The notes beneath the pieces are model-generated. The model was given only the letters and a program-made list of their open reading frames with translations, did no database searches and was not told the DNA's origin. Shown piece by piece: positions 9,701 to 24,700 of a stretch of 64,000 nucleotides of DNA (positions are counted from its first letter, which is position 1; each line of letters starts with the position of its first letter). A program made the translations under genes and the position numbers. Source of the stretch: Paramacrobiotus metropolitanus (taxonomy: Eukaryota > Tardigrada > Eutardigrada > Parachela > Macrobiotidae); NCBI RefSeq assembly GCF_019649055.1, contig NW_026570340.1, forward strand, positions 310,001 through 374,000, read 5' to 3'.

Positions 9701-12700
9701 GCATCCATACACGTGGATGCAAAAAAAATTGCCATGGGCCGCTATCGGTTTGTGTTGCGACGTCGCCAATAGTGTGATTTATTCGAAGCCACCTAGAGCA
9801 ACACAAAACTGCAACAAACTCTCGTGTTGGTCACAAGGAGATAGCCAAAAACCGGATTGCGCTAATATAAGTGATTGCTTAAACAAATTGTTCCATGCCG
9901 TTAGCGGTGTGTATCGTGAGATCGCCAATATTATGTCCTGATTGCATCCGCCTAGAGCAACACAAAACGCACCAGACATTCGTATCGAGCATGAGGAGAT
10001 AGCCGAAATTTTGTAAAGGCATCCATACACGTGGATGCAAAAAAAATTGCCATGGGCCGCTATCGGTTTGTGTTGCGACGTCGCCAATAGTGTGATTTAT
10101 TCGAAGCCACCTAGAGCAACACAAAACTGCAACAAACTCTCGTGTTGGTCACAAGGAGATAGCCAAAAACTGGATTGCGCTAATATAAGTGATTGCTTAA
10201 ACAAATTGTTCCATGCCGTTAGCGGTGTGTATCGTGAGATCGCCAATATTATGTCCTGATTGCATCCGCCTAGAGCAACACAAAAACGCACCAGACATTC
10301 GTATCGAGCATGAGGAGATAGCCGAAATTTGGTAAAGGCATCCATACACGTGGATGCAAAAAAATTGCCATGGGCCGCTATCGGTTTGTGTTGCGACGTC
10401 GCCAATAGTGTGATTTATTCGAAGCCACCTAGAGCAACACAAAACTGCAACAAACTCTCGTGTTGGTCACAAGGAGATAGCCAAAAACTGGATTGCGCCA
10501 ATATAAGTGATTGTTAAACAAATTGTTCCATGCCGTTAGCGGTGTGTATCGTGAGATCGCCAATATTATGTCCTGATTGCATCCGCCTAGAGCAACACAA
10601 AAACGCACCAGACATTCGTATCGAGCATGAGGAGATAGCCGAAATTTTGTAAAGGCATCCATACACGTGGATGCAAAAAAATTGCCATGGGCCGCTATCG
10701 GTTTGTGTTGCGACGTCGCCAATAGTGTGATTTATTCGAAGCCACCTAGAGCAACACAAAACTGCAACAAACTCTCGTGTTGGTCACAAGGAGATAGCCA
10801 AAAACCGGATTGCGCTAATATAAGTGATTGCTTAACAAATTGTTCTATGCCGTTAGCGGTGTGTATCGTGAGATCGCCAATATTATGTCCTGATTGCATC
10901 CGCCTAGAGCAACACAAAACGCACCAGAGATTCGTATCGAGCATGAGGAGATAGCCGAAATTTTAAAGGCATCCATACACGTGGATGCAAAAAAAATTGC
11001 CATGGGCCGCTATCGGTTTGTGTTGCGACGTCGCCAATAGTGTGATTTATTCGAAGCCACCTAGAGCAACACAAAACTGCAACAAACTCTCGTGTTGGTC
11101 ACAAGGAGATAGCCAAAAACCGGATTGCGCTAATATAAGTGATTGCTTAACAAATTGTTCTATGCCGTTAGCGGTGTGTATCGTGAGATCGCCAATATTA
11201 TGTCCTGATTGCATCCGCCTAGAGCAACACAAAAACGCACCAGACATTCGTATCGAGCATGAGGAGATAGCCGAAATTTTGGTAAAGGCATCCATACACG
11301 TGGATGCAGAAAAAGTTGCCATGGGCCGCTATCGGTTTGTGTTGCGACGTCGCCAATAGTGTGATTTATTCGAAGCCACCTAGAGCAACACAAAACTGCA
11401 ACAAACTCTCGTGTTGGTCACAAGGAGATAGCCAAAAACTGGATTGCGCTAATATAAGTGATTGCTTAAACAAATTGTTCCATGCCGTTAGCGGTGTGTA
11501 TCGTGAGATCGCCAATATTATGTCCTGATTGCATCCGCCTAGAGCAACACAAAACGCACCAGAGATTCGTATCGAGCATGAGGAGATAGCCGAAATTTTA
11601 AAGGCATCCATACACGTGGATGCAGAAAAAGTTGCCATGGGCCGCTATCGGTTTGTGTTGCGACGTCGCCAGTAGTGTGATTTATTCGAAGCCACCTAGA
11701 GTAACACAAAACTGCAACAAACTCTCGCGTTGGTCACAAGGAGATAGCCAAAAACTGGATTGCGCCAATATAAGTGATTGTTAAACAAATTGTTCCATGC
11801 CGTTAGCGGTGTGGATCGTGAGATCGCCAATATTATGTCCTGATTGCATCTGCCTAGAGCAACACAAAAACGCACCAGACATTCGTATCGAGCATGAGGA
11901 GATAGCCGAAATTTTGTAAAGGCATCCATACACGTGGATGCAAAAAAAATTGCCATGGGCCGCTATCGGTTTGTGTTGCGACGTCGCCAATAGTGTGATT
12001 TATTCGAAGCCACCTAGAGCAACACAAAACTGCAACAAACTCTCGTGTTGGTCACAAGGAGATAGCCAAAAACTGGATTGCGCCAATATAAGTGATTGTT
12101 AAACAAATTGTTCCATGCCGTTAGCGGTGTGTATCGTGAGATCGCCAATATTATGTCCTGATTGCATCCGCCTAGAGCAACACAAAAACGCACCAGACAT
12201 TCGTATCGAGCATGAGGAGATAGCCGAAATTTTGTAAAGGCATCCATACACGTGGATGCAAAAAAATTGCCATGGGCCGCTATCGGTTTGTGTTGCGACG
12301 TCGCCAATAGTGTGATTTATTCGAAGCCACCTAGAGCAACACAAAACTGCAACAAACTCTCGTGTTGGTCACAAGGAGATAGCCAAAAACCGGATTGCGC
12401 TAATATAAGTGATTGCTTAAACAAATTGTTCCCATGCCGTTAGCGGTGTGTATCGTGAGATCGCCAATATTATGTCCTGATTGCATCCGCCTAGAGCAAC
12501 ACAAAACGCACCAGACATTCGTATCGAGCATGAGGAGATAGCCGAAATTTTAAAGGCATCCATACACGTGGATGCAAAAAAAATTGCCATGGGCCGCTAT
12601 CGGTTTGTGTTGCGACGTCGCCAATAGTGTGATTTATTCGAAGCCACCTAGAGCAACACAAAACTGCAACAAACTCTCGTGTTGGTCACAAGGAGATAGC

Positions 12701-15700
12701 CAAAAACCGGATTGCGCTAATATAAGTGATTGCTTAAACAAATTGTTCCATGCCGTTAGCGGTGTGTATCGTGAGATCGCCAATATTATGTCCTGATTGC
12801 ATCCGCCTAGAGCAACACAAAAACGCACCAGACATTCGTATCGAGCATGAGGAGATAGCCGAAATTTTAAAGGCATCCATACACGTGGATGCAAAAAAAT
12901 TGCCATGGGCCGCTATCGGTTTGTGTTGCGACGTCGCCAATAGTGTGATTTATTCGAAGCCACCTAGAGCAACACAAAACTGCAACAAACTCTCGTGTTG
13001 GTCACAAGGAGATAGCCAAAAACTGGATTGCGCTAATATAAGTGATTGCTTAAACAAATTGTTCCATGCCGTTAGCGGTGTGTATCGTGAGATCGCCAAT
13101 ATTATGTCCTGATTGCATCCGCCTAGAGCAACACAAAACGCACCAGACATTCGTATCGAGCATGAGGAGATAGCCGAAATTTTGTAAAGGCATCCATACA
13201 CGTGGATGCAAAAAAATTGCCATGGGCCGCTATCGGTTTGTGTTGCGACGTCGCCAATAGTGTGATTTATTCGAAGCCACCTAGAGCAACACAAAACTGC
13301 AACAAACTCTCGTGTTGGTCACAAGGAGATAGCCAAAAACTGGATTGCGCTAATATAAGTGATTGTTAAACAAATTGTTCCATGCCGTTAGCGGTGTGTA
13401 TCGTGAGATCGCCAATATTATGTCCTGATTGCATCCGCCTAGAGCAACACAAAACGCACCAGAGATTCGTATCGAGCATGAGGAGATAGCCGAAATTTTG
13501 TAAAGGCATCCATACACGTGGATGCAAAAAAAATTGCCATGGGCCGCTATCGGTTTGTGTTGCGACGTCGCCAATAGTGTGATTTATTCGAAGCCACCTA
13601 GAGCAACACAAAACTGCAACAAACTCTCGTGTTGGTCACAAGGAGATAGCCAAAAACTGGATTGCGCTAATATAAGTGATTGCTTAAACAAATTGTTCCA
13701 TGCCGTTAGCGGTGTGTATCGTGAGATCGCCAATATTATGTCCTGATTGCATCCGCCTAGAGCAACACAAAAACGCACCAGACATTCGTATCGAGCATGA
13801 GGAGATAGCCGAAATTTTAAAGGCATCCATACACGTGGATGCAAAAAAATTGCCATGGGCCGCTATCGGTTTGTGTTGCGACGTCGCCAATAGTGTGATT
13901 TATTCGAAGCCACCTAGAGCAACACAAAACTGCAACAAACTCTCGTGTTGGTCACAAGGAGATAGCCAAAAACTGGATTGCGCTAATATAAGTGATTGTT
14001 AAACAAATTGTTCCATGCCGTTAGCGGTGTGTATCGTGAGATCGCCAATATTATGTCCTGATTGCATCCGCCTAGAGCAACACAAAAACGCACCAGACAT
14101 TCGTATCGAGCATGAGGAGATAGCCGAAATTTTGTAAAGGCATCCATACACGTGGATGCAAAAAAAATTGCCATGGGCCGCTATCGGTTTGTGTTGCGAC
14201 GTCGCCAATAGTGTGATTTATTCGAAGCCACCTAGAGCAACACAAAACTGCAACAAACTCTCGTGTTGGTCACAAGGAGATAGCCAAAAACCGGATTGCG
14301 CTAATATAAGTGATTGCTTAAACAAATTGTTCCATGCCGTTAGCGGTGTGTATCGTGAGATCGCCAATATTATGTCCTGATTGCATCCGCCTAGAGCAAC
14401 ACAAAACGCACCAGACATTCGTATCGAGCATGAGGAGATAGCCGAAATTTTGTAAAGGCATCCATACACGTGGATGCAAAAAAAATTGCCATGGGCCGCT
14501 ATCGGTTTGTGTTGCGACGTCGCCAATAGTGTGATTTATTCGAAGCCACCTAGAGCAACACAAAACTGCAACAAACTCTCGTGTTGGTCACAAGGAGATA
14601 GCCAAAAACTGGATTGCGCTAATATAAGTGATTGTTAAACAAATTGTTCCATGCCGTTAGCGGTGTGTATCGTGAGATCGCCAATATTATGTCCTGATTG
14701 CATCCGCCTAGAGCAACACAAAAACGCACCAGACATTCGTATCGAGCATGAGGAGATAGCCGAAATTTTGTAAAGGCATCCATACACGTGGATGCAAAAA
14801 AATTGCCATGGGCCGCTATCGGTTTGTGTTGCGACGTCGCCAATAGTGTGATTTATTCGAAGCCACCTAGAGCAACACAAAACTGCAACAAACTCTCGTG
14901 TTGGTCACAAGGAGATAGCCAAAAACTGGATTGCGCTAATATAAGTGATTGCTTAAACAAATTGTTCCATGCCGTTAGCGGTGTGTATCGTGAGATCGCC
15001 AATATTATGTCCTGATTGCATCCGCCTAGAGCAACACAAAAACGCACCAGACATTCGTATCGAGCATGAGGAGATAGCCGAAATTTTGTAAAGGCATCCA
15101 TACACGTGGATGCAAAAAAATTGCCATGGGCCGCTATCGGTTTGTGTTGCGACGTCGCCAATAGTGTGATTTATTCGAAGCCACCTAGAGCAACACAAAA
15201 CTGCAACAAACTCTCGTGTTGGTCACAAGGAGATAGCCAAAAACTGGATTGCGCTAATATAAGTGATTGCTTAAACAAATTGTTCCATGCCGTTAGCGGT
15301 GTGTATCGTGAGATCGCCAATATTATGTCCTGATTGCATCCGCCTAGAGCAACACAAAAACGCACCAGACATTCGTATCGAGCATGAGGAGATAGCCGAA
15401 ATTTTAAAGGCATCCATACACGTGGATGCAAAAAAATTGCCATGGGCCGCTATCGGTTTGTGTTGCGACGTCGCCAATAGTGTGATTTATTCGAAGCCAC
15501 CTAGAGCAACACAAAACTGCAACAAACTCTCGTGTTGGTCACAAGGAGATAGCCAAAAACTGGATTGCGCTAATATAAGTGATTGCTTAAACAAATTGTT
15601 CCATGCCGTTAGCGGTGTGTATCGTGAGATCGCCAATATTATGTCCTGATTGCATCCGCCTAGAGCAACACAAAAACGCACCAGACATTCGTATCGAGCA

Positions 15701-18700
15701 TGAGGAGATAGCCGAAATTTTAAAGGCATCCATACACGTGGATGCAAAAAAAATTGCCATGGGCCGCTATCGGTTTGTGTTGCGACGTCGCCAATAGTGT
15801 GATTTATTCGAAGCCACCTAGAGCAACACAAAACTGCAACAAACTCTCGTGTTGGTCACAAGGAGATAGCCAAAAACCGGATTGCGCTAATATAAGTGAT
15901 TGCTTAAACAAATTGTTCCCATGCCGTTAGCGGTGTGTATCGTGAGATCGCCAATATTATGTCCTGATTGCATCCGCCTAGAGCAACACAAAAACGCACC
16001 AGACATTCGTATCGAGCATGAGGAGATAGCCGAAATTTTGTAAAGGCATCCATACACGTGGATGCAAAAAAAATTGCCATGGGCCGCTATCGGTTTGTGT
16101 TGCGACGTCGCCAATAGTGTGATTTATTCGAAGCCACCTAGAGCAACACAAAACTGCAACAAACTCTCGTGTTGGTCACAAGGAGATAGCCAAAAACCGG
16201 ATTGCGCTAATATAAGTGATTGCTTAAACAAATTGTTCCATGCCGTTAGCGGTGTGTATCGTGAGATCGCCAATATTATGTCCTGATTGCATCCGCCTAG
16301 AGCAACACAAAACGCACCAGACATTCGTATCGAGCATGAGGAGATAGCCGAAATTTTGTAAAGGCATCCATACACGTGGATGCAAAAAAATTATGGGCCG
16401 CTATCGGTTTGTGTTGCGACGTCGCCAATAGTGTGATTTATTCGAAGCCACCTAGAGCAACACAAAACTGCAACAAACTCTCGTGTTGGTCACAAGGAGA
16501 TAGCCAAAAACTGGATTGCGCTAATATAAGTGATTGCTTAAACAAATTGTTCCATGCCGTTAGCGGTGTGTATCGTGAGATCGCCAATATTATGTCCTGA
16601 TTGCATCCGCCTAGAGCAACACAAAAACGCACCAGACATTCGTATCGAGCATGAGGAGATAGCCGAAATTTTGTAAAGGCATCCATACACGTGGATGCAA
16701 AAAAATTGCCATGGGCCGCTATCGGTTTGTGTTGCGACGTCGCCAATAGTGTGATTTATTCGAAGCCACCTAGAGCAACACAAAACTGCAACAAACTCTC
16801 GTGTTGGTCACAAGGAGATAGCCAAAAACTGGATTGCGCTAATATAAGTGATTGCTTAAACAAATTGTTCTATGCCGTTAGCGGTGTGTATCGTGAGATC
16901 GCCAATATTATGTCCTGATTGCATCCGCCTAGAGCAACACAAAAACGCACCAGACATTCGTATCGAGCATGAGGAGATAGCCGAAATTTTAAAGGCATCC
17001 ATACACGTGGATGCAAAAAAATTGCCATGGGCCGCTATCGGTTTGTGTTGCGACGTCGCCAATAGTGTGATTTATTCGAAGCCACCTAGAGCAACACAAA
17101 ACTGCAACAAACTCTCGTGTTGGTCACAAGGAGATAGCCAAAAACTGGATTGCGCTAATATAAGTGATTGCTTAAACAAATTGTTCCATGCCGTTAGCGG
17201 TGTGTATCGTGAGATCGCCAATATTATGTCCTGATTGCATCCGCCTAGAGCAACACAAAACGCACCAGACATTCGTATCGAGCATGAGGAGATAGCCGAA
17301 ATTTTAAAGGCATCCATACACGTGGATGCAAAAAAAATTGCCATGGGCCGCTATCGGTTTGTGTTGCGACGTCGCCAATAGTGTGATTTATTCGAAGCCA
17401 CCTAGAGCAACACAAAACTGCAACAAACTCTCGTGTTGGTCACAAGGAGATAGCCAAAAACTGGATTGCGCTAATATAAGTGATTGCTTAAACAAATTGT
17501 TCCATGCCGTTAGCGGTGTGTATCGTGAGATCGCCAATATTATGTCCTGATTGCATCCGCCTAGAGCAACACAAAAACGCACCAGACATTCGTATCGAGC
17601 ATGAGGAGATAGCCGAAATTTTAAAGGCATCCATACACGTGGATGCAAAAAAAATTGCCATGGGCCGCTATCGGTTTGTGTTGCGACGTCGCCAATAGTG
17701 TGATTTATTCGAAGCCACCTAGAGCAACACAAAACTGCAACAAACTCTCGTGTTGGTCACAAGGAGATAGCCAAAAACTGGATTGCGCTAATATAAGTGA
17801 TTGCTTAACAAATTGTTCTATGCCGTTAGCGGTGTGTATCGTGAGATCGCCAATATTATGTCCTGATTGCATCCGCCTAGAGCAACACAAAAACGCACCA
17901 GACATTCGTATCGAGCATGAGGAGATAGCCGAAATTTTTAAAGGCATCCATACACGTGGATGCAAAAAAAATTGCCATGGGCCGCTATCGGTTTGTGTTG
18001 CGACGTCGCCAATAGTGTGATTTATTCGAAGCCACCTAGAGCAACACAAAACTGCAACAAACTCTCGTGTTGGTCACAAGGATTGCGCTAATATAAGTGA
18101 TTGTTAAACAAATTGTTCCATGCCGTTAGCGGTGTGTATCGTGAGATCGCCAATATTATGTCCTGATTGCATCCGCCTAGAGCAACACAAAAACGCACCA
18201 GACATTCGTATCGAGCATGAGGAGATAGCCGAAATTTTGTAAAGGCATCCATACACGTGGATGCAAAAAAATTGCCATGGGCCGCTATCGGTTTGTGTTG
18301 CGACGTCGCCAATAGTGTGATTTATTCGAAGCCACCTAAAGCAACACAAAAGTGCAACAAACTCTCGTGTTGGTCACAAGGAGATAGCCAAAAACTGGAT
18401 TGCGCTAATATAAGTGATTGCTTAAACAAATTGTTCCATGCCGTTAGCGGTGTGTATCGTGAGATCGCCAATATTATGTCCTGATTGCATCCGCTTAGAG
18501 CAACACAAAAACGCACCAGACATTCGTATCGAGCATGAGGAGATAGCCGAAATTTTAAAGGCATCCATACACGTGGATGCAAAAAAATTGCCATGGGCCG
18601 CTATCGGTTTGTGTTGCGACGTCGCCAATAGTGTGATTTATTCGAAGCCACCTAGAGCAACACAAAACTGCAACAAACTCTCGTGTTGGTCACAAGGAGA

Positions 18701-21700
18701 TAGCCAAAAACTGGATTGCGCTAATATAAGTGATTGTTAAACAAATTGTTCCATGCCGTTAGCGGTGTGTATCGTGAGATCGCCAATATTATGTCCTGAT
18801 TGCATCCGCCTAGAGCAACACAAAACGCACCAGACATTCGTATCGAGCATGAGGAGATAGCCGAAATTTTTAAAGGCATCCATACACGTGGATGCAAAAA
18901 AATTGCCATGCGCCGCTATCGGTTTGTGTTGCGACGTCGCCAATAGTGTGATTTATTCGAAGCCACCTAGAGCAACACAAAACTGCAACAAACTCTCGTG
19001 TTGGTCACAAGGAGATAGCCAAAAACTGGATTGCGCTAATATAAGTGATTGTTAAACAAATTGTTCCATGCCGTTAGCGGTGTGTATCGTGAGATCGCCA
19101 ATATTATGTCCTGATTGCATCCGCCTAGAGCAACACAAAAACGCACCAGACATTCGTATCGAGCATGAGGAGATAGCCGAAATTTTGTAAAGGCATCCAT
19201 ACACGTGGATGCAAAAAAATTGCCATGGGCCGCTATCGGTTTGTGTTGCGACGTCGCCAATAGTGTGATTTATTCGAAGCCACCTAGAGCAACACAAAAC
19301 TGCAACAAACTCTCGTGTTGGTCACAAGGAGATAGCCAAAAACTGGATTGCGCTAATATAAGTGATTGTTAAACAAATTGTTCTATGCCGTTAGCGGTGT
19401 GTATCGTGAGATCGCCAATATTATGTCCTGATTGCATCCGCTTAGAGCAACACAAAACGCACCAGAGATTCGTATCGAGCATGAGGAGATAGCCGAAATT
19501 TTGTAAAGGCATCCATACACGTGGATGCAAAAAAAATTGCCATGGGCCGCTATCGGTTTGTGTTGCGACGTCGCCAATAGTGTGATTTATTCGAAGCCAC
19601 CTAGAGCAACACAAAACTGCAACAAACTCTCGTGTTGGTCACAAGGAGATAGCCAAAAACTGGATTGCGCTAATATAAGTGATTGTTAAACAAATTGTTC
19701 CATGCCGTTAGCGGTGTGTATCGTGAGATCGCCAATATTATGTCCTGATTGCATCCGCCTAGAGCAACACAAAAACGCACCAGACATTCGTATCGAGCAT
19801 GAGGAGATAGCCGAAATTTTAAAGGCATCCATACACGTGGATGCAAAAAAAATTGCCATGGGCCGCTATCGGTTTGTGTTGCGACGTCGCCAATAGTGTG
19901 ATTTATTCGAAGCCACCTAGAGCAACACAAAACTGCAACAAACTCTCGTGTTGGTCACAAGGAGATAGCCAAAAACTGGATTGCGCTAATATAAGTGATT
20001 GCTTAAACAAATTGTTCCATGCCGTTAGCGGTGTGTATCGTGAGATCGCCAATATTATGTCCTGATTGCATCCGCCTAGAGCAACACAAAAACGCACCAG
20101 ACATTCGTATCGAGCATGAGGAGATAGCCGAAATTTTGTAAAGGCATCCATACACGTGGATGCAAAAAAAATTGCCATGGGCCGCTATCGGTTTGTGTTG
20201 CGACGTCGCCAATAGTGTGATTTATTCGAAGCCACCTAGAGCAACACAAAACTGCAACAAACTCTCGTGTTGGTCACAAGGAGATAGCCAAAAACCGGAT
20301 TGCGCTAATATAAGTGATTGCTTAAACAAATTGTTCCATGCCGTTAGCGGTGTGTATCGTGAGATCGCCAATATTATGTCCTGATTGCATCCGCCTAGAG
20401 CAACACAAAAACGCACCAGACATTCGTATCGAGCATGAGGAGATAGCCGAAATTTTGTAAAGGCATCCATACACGTGGATGCAGAAAAAATTGCCATGGG
20501 CCGCTATCGGTTTGTGTTGCGACGTCGCCAATAGTGTGATTTATTCGAAGCCACCTAGAGCAACACAAAACTGCAACAAACTCTCGTGTTGGTCACAAGG
20601 AGATAGCCAAAAACTGGATTGCGCTAATATAAGTGATTGCTTAACAAATTGTTCTATGCCGTTAGCGGTGTGTATCGTGAGATCGCTAATATTATGTCCT
20701 GATTGCATCCGCTTAGAGCAACACAAAACGCACCAGACATTCGTATCGAGCATGAGGAGATAGCCGAAATTTTGTAAAGGCATCCATACACGTGGATGCA
20801 AAAAAAATTGCCATGGGCCGCTATCGGTTTGTGTTGCGACGTCGCCAATAGTGTGATTTATTCGAAGCCACCTAGAGCAACACAAAACTGCAACAAACTC
20901 TCGTGTTGGTCACAAGGAGATAGCCAAAAACTGGATTGCGCTAATATAAGTGATTGCTTAAACAAATTGTTCCATGCCGTTAGCGGTGTGTATCGTGAGA
21001 TCGCCAATATTATGTCCTGATTGCATCCGCCTAGAGCAACACAAAAACGCACCAGACATTCGTATCGAGCATGAGGAGATAGCCGAAATTTTGTAAAGGC
21101 ATCCATACACGTGGATGCAAAAAAAATTGCCATGGGCCGCTATCGGTTTGTGTTGCGACGTCGCCAATAGTGTGATTTATTCGAAGCCACCTAGAGCAAC
21201 ACAAAACTGCAACAAACTCTCGTGTTGGTCACAAGGAGATAGCCAAAAACTGGATTGCGCTAATATAAGTGATTGTTAAACAAATTGTTCCATGCCGTTA
21301 GCGGTGTGTATCGTGAGATCGCCAATATTATGTCCTGATTGCATCCGCCTAGAGCAACACAAAAACGCACCAGACATTCGTATCGAGCATGAGGAGATAG
21401 CCGAAATTTTTAAAGGCATCCATACACGTGGATGCAAAAAAATTGCCATGCGCCGCTATCGGTTTGTGTTGCGACGTCGCCAATAGTGTGATTTATTCGA
21501 AGCCACCTAGAGCAACACAAAACTGCAACAAACTCTCGTGTTGGTCACAAGGAGATAGCCAAAAACTGGATTGCGCTAATATAAGTGATTGTTAAACAAA
21601 TTGTTCCATGCCGTTAGCGGTGTGTATCGTGAGATCGCCAATATTATGTCCTGATTGCATCCGCCTAGAGCAACACAAAACGCACCAGAGATTCGTATCG

Positions 21701-24700
21701 AGCATGAGGAGATAGCCGAAATTTTGTAAAGGCATCCATACACGTGGATGCAAAAAAAATTGCCATGGGCCGCTATCGGTTTGTGTTGCGACGTCGCCAA
21801 TAGTGTGATTTATTCGAAGCCACCTAGAGCAACACAAAACTGCAACAAACTCTCGTGTTGGTCACAAGGAGATAGCCAAAAACTGGATTGCGCTAATATA
21901 AGTGATTGTTAAACAAATTGTTCCATGCCGTTAGCGGTGTGTATCGTGAGATCGCCAATATTATGTCCTGATTGCATCCGCTTAGAGCAACACAAAAACG
22001 CACCAGACATTCGTATCGAGCATGAGGAGATAGCCGAAATTTTTAAAGGCATCCATACACGTGGATGCAAAAAAAATTGCCATGCGCCGCTATCGGTTTG
22101 TGTTGCGACGTCGCCAATAGTGTGATTTATTCGAAGCCACCTAGAGCAACACAAAACTGCAACAAACTCTCGTGTTGGTCACAAGGAGATAGCCAAAAAC
22201 TGGATTGCGCTAATATAAGTGATTGTTAAACAAATTGTTCCATGCCGTTAGCGGTGTGTATCGTGAGATCGCCAATATTATGTCCTGATTGCATCCGCCT
22301 AGAGCAACACAAAACCGCACCAGACATTCGTATCGAGCATGAGGAGATAGCCGAAATTTTTAAAGGCATCCATACACGTGGATGCAAAAAAATTGCCATG
22401 GGCCGCTATCGGTTTGTGTTGCGACGTCGCCAATAGTGTGATTTATTCGAAGCCACCTAGAGCAACACAAAACTGCAACAAACTCTCGTGTTGGTCACAA
22501 GGAGATAGCCAAAAACTGGATTGCGCTAATATAAGTGATTGCTTAAACAAATTGTTCTATGCCGTTAGCGGTGTGTATCGTGAGATCGCCAATATTATGT
22601 CCTGATTGCATCCGCCTAGAGCAACACAAAACGCACCAGACATTCGTATCGAGCATGAGGAGATAGCCGAAATTTTGTAAAGGCATCCATACACGTGGAT
22701 GCAAAAAAATTGCCATGGGCCGCTATCGGTTTGTGTTGCGACGTCGCCAATAGTGTGATTTATTCGAAGCCACCTAGAGCAACACAAAACTGCAACAAAC
22801 TCTCGTGTTGGTCACAAGGAGATAGCCAAAAACTGGATTGCGCTAATATAAGTGATTGTTAAACAAATTGTTCCATGCCGTTAGCGGTGTGTATCGTGAG
22901 ATCGCCAATATTATGTCCTGATTGCATCCGCTTAGAGCAACACAAAAACGCACCAGACATTCGTATCGAGCATGAGGAGATAGCCTAGATTTTAAAGGCA
23001 TCCATACACGTGGATGCAAAAAAAATTGCCATGGGCCGCTATCGGTTTGTGTTGCGACGTCGCCAATAGTGTGATTTATTCGAAGCCACCTAGAGCAACA
23101 CAAAACTGCAACAAACTCTCGTGTTGGTCACAAGGAGATAGCCAAAAACTGGATTGCGCTAATATAAGTGATTGCTTAAACAAATTGTTCTATGCCGTTA
23201 GCGGTGTGTATCGTGAGATCGCCAATATTATGTCCTGATTGCATCCGCTTAGAGCAACACAAAACGCACCAGACATTCGTATCGAGCATGAGGAGATAGC
23301 CGAAATTTTAAAGGCATCCATACACGTGGATGCAAAAAAAATTGCCATGGGCCGCTATCGGTTTGTGTTGCGACGTCGCCAATAGTGTGATTTATTCGAA
23401 GCCACCTAGAGCAACACAAAACTGCAACAAACTCTCGTGTTGGTCACAAGGAGATAGCCAAAAACTGGATTGCGCTAATATAAGTGATTGCTTAAACAAA
23501 TTGTTCCATGCCGTTAGCGGTGTGTATCGTGAGATCGCCAATATTATGTCCTGATTGCATCCGCCTAGAGCAACACAAAACGCACCAGACATTCGTATCG
23601 AGCATGAGGAGATAGCCGAAATTTTAAAGGCATCCATACACGTGGATGCAAAAAAAATTGCCATGGGCCGCTATCGGTTTGTGTTGCGACGTCGCCAATA
23701 GTGTGATTTATTCGAAGCCACCTAGAGCAACACAAAACTGCAACAAACTCTCGTGTTGGTCACAAGGAGATAGCCAAAAACTGGATTGCGCTAATATAAG
23801 TGATTGCTTAAACAAATTGTTCTATGCCGTTAGCGGTGTGTATCGTGAGATCGCCAATATTATGTCCTGATTGCATCCGCCTAGAGCAACACAAAACGCA
23901 CCAGACATTCGTATCGAGCATGAGGAGATAGCCGAAATTTTAAAGGCATCCATACACGTGGATGCAAAAAAAATTGCCATGGGCCGCTATCGGTTTGTGT
24001 TGCGACGTCGCCAATAGTGTGATTTATTCGAAGCCACCTAGAGCAACACAAAACTGCAACAAACTCTCGTGTTGGTCACAAGGAGATAGCCAAAAACCGG
24101 ATTGCGCTAATATAAGTGATTGCTTAAACAAATTGTTCCATGCCGTTAGCGGTGTGTATCGTGAGATCGCCAATATTATGTCCTGATTGCATCCGCCTAG
24201 AGCAACACAAAACGCACCAGAGATTCGTATCGAGCATGAGGAGATAGCCGAAATTTTTAATTGCATCCATACACGTGGATGCAGAAAAAGTTGCCATGGG
24301 CCGCTATCGGTTTGTGTTGCGACGTCGCCAATAGTGTGATTTATTCGAAGCCACCTAGAGCAACACAAAACTGCAACAAACTCTCGTGTTGGTCACAAGG
24401 AGATAGCCAAAAACCGGATTGCGCTAATATAAGTGATTGCTTAAACAAATTGTTCTATGCCGTTAGCGGTGTGTATCGTGAGATCGCCAATATTATGTCC
24501 TGATTGCATCCGCCTAGAGCAACACAAAACGCACCAGACATTCGTATCGAGCATGAGGAGATAGCCGAAATTTTTAAAGGCATCCATACACGTGGATGCA
24601 AAAAAATTGCCATGGGCCGCTATCGGTTTGTGTTGCGACGTCGCCAATAGTGTGATTTATTCGAAGCCACCTAGAGCAACACAAAACTGCAACAAACTCT

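Noticed and set aside
8930-15930. An 11-unit higher-order repeat suggested by GTTCCCATGCC at 8939, 12431 and 15918
   Set aside because: The spacing is regular (3492 and 3487 bp), but neighbouring units do not carry matching variants, so a block repeat is not supported.
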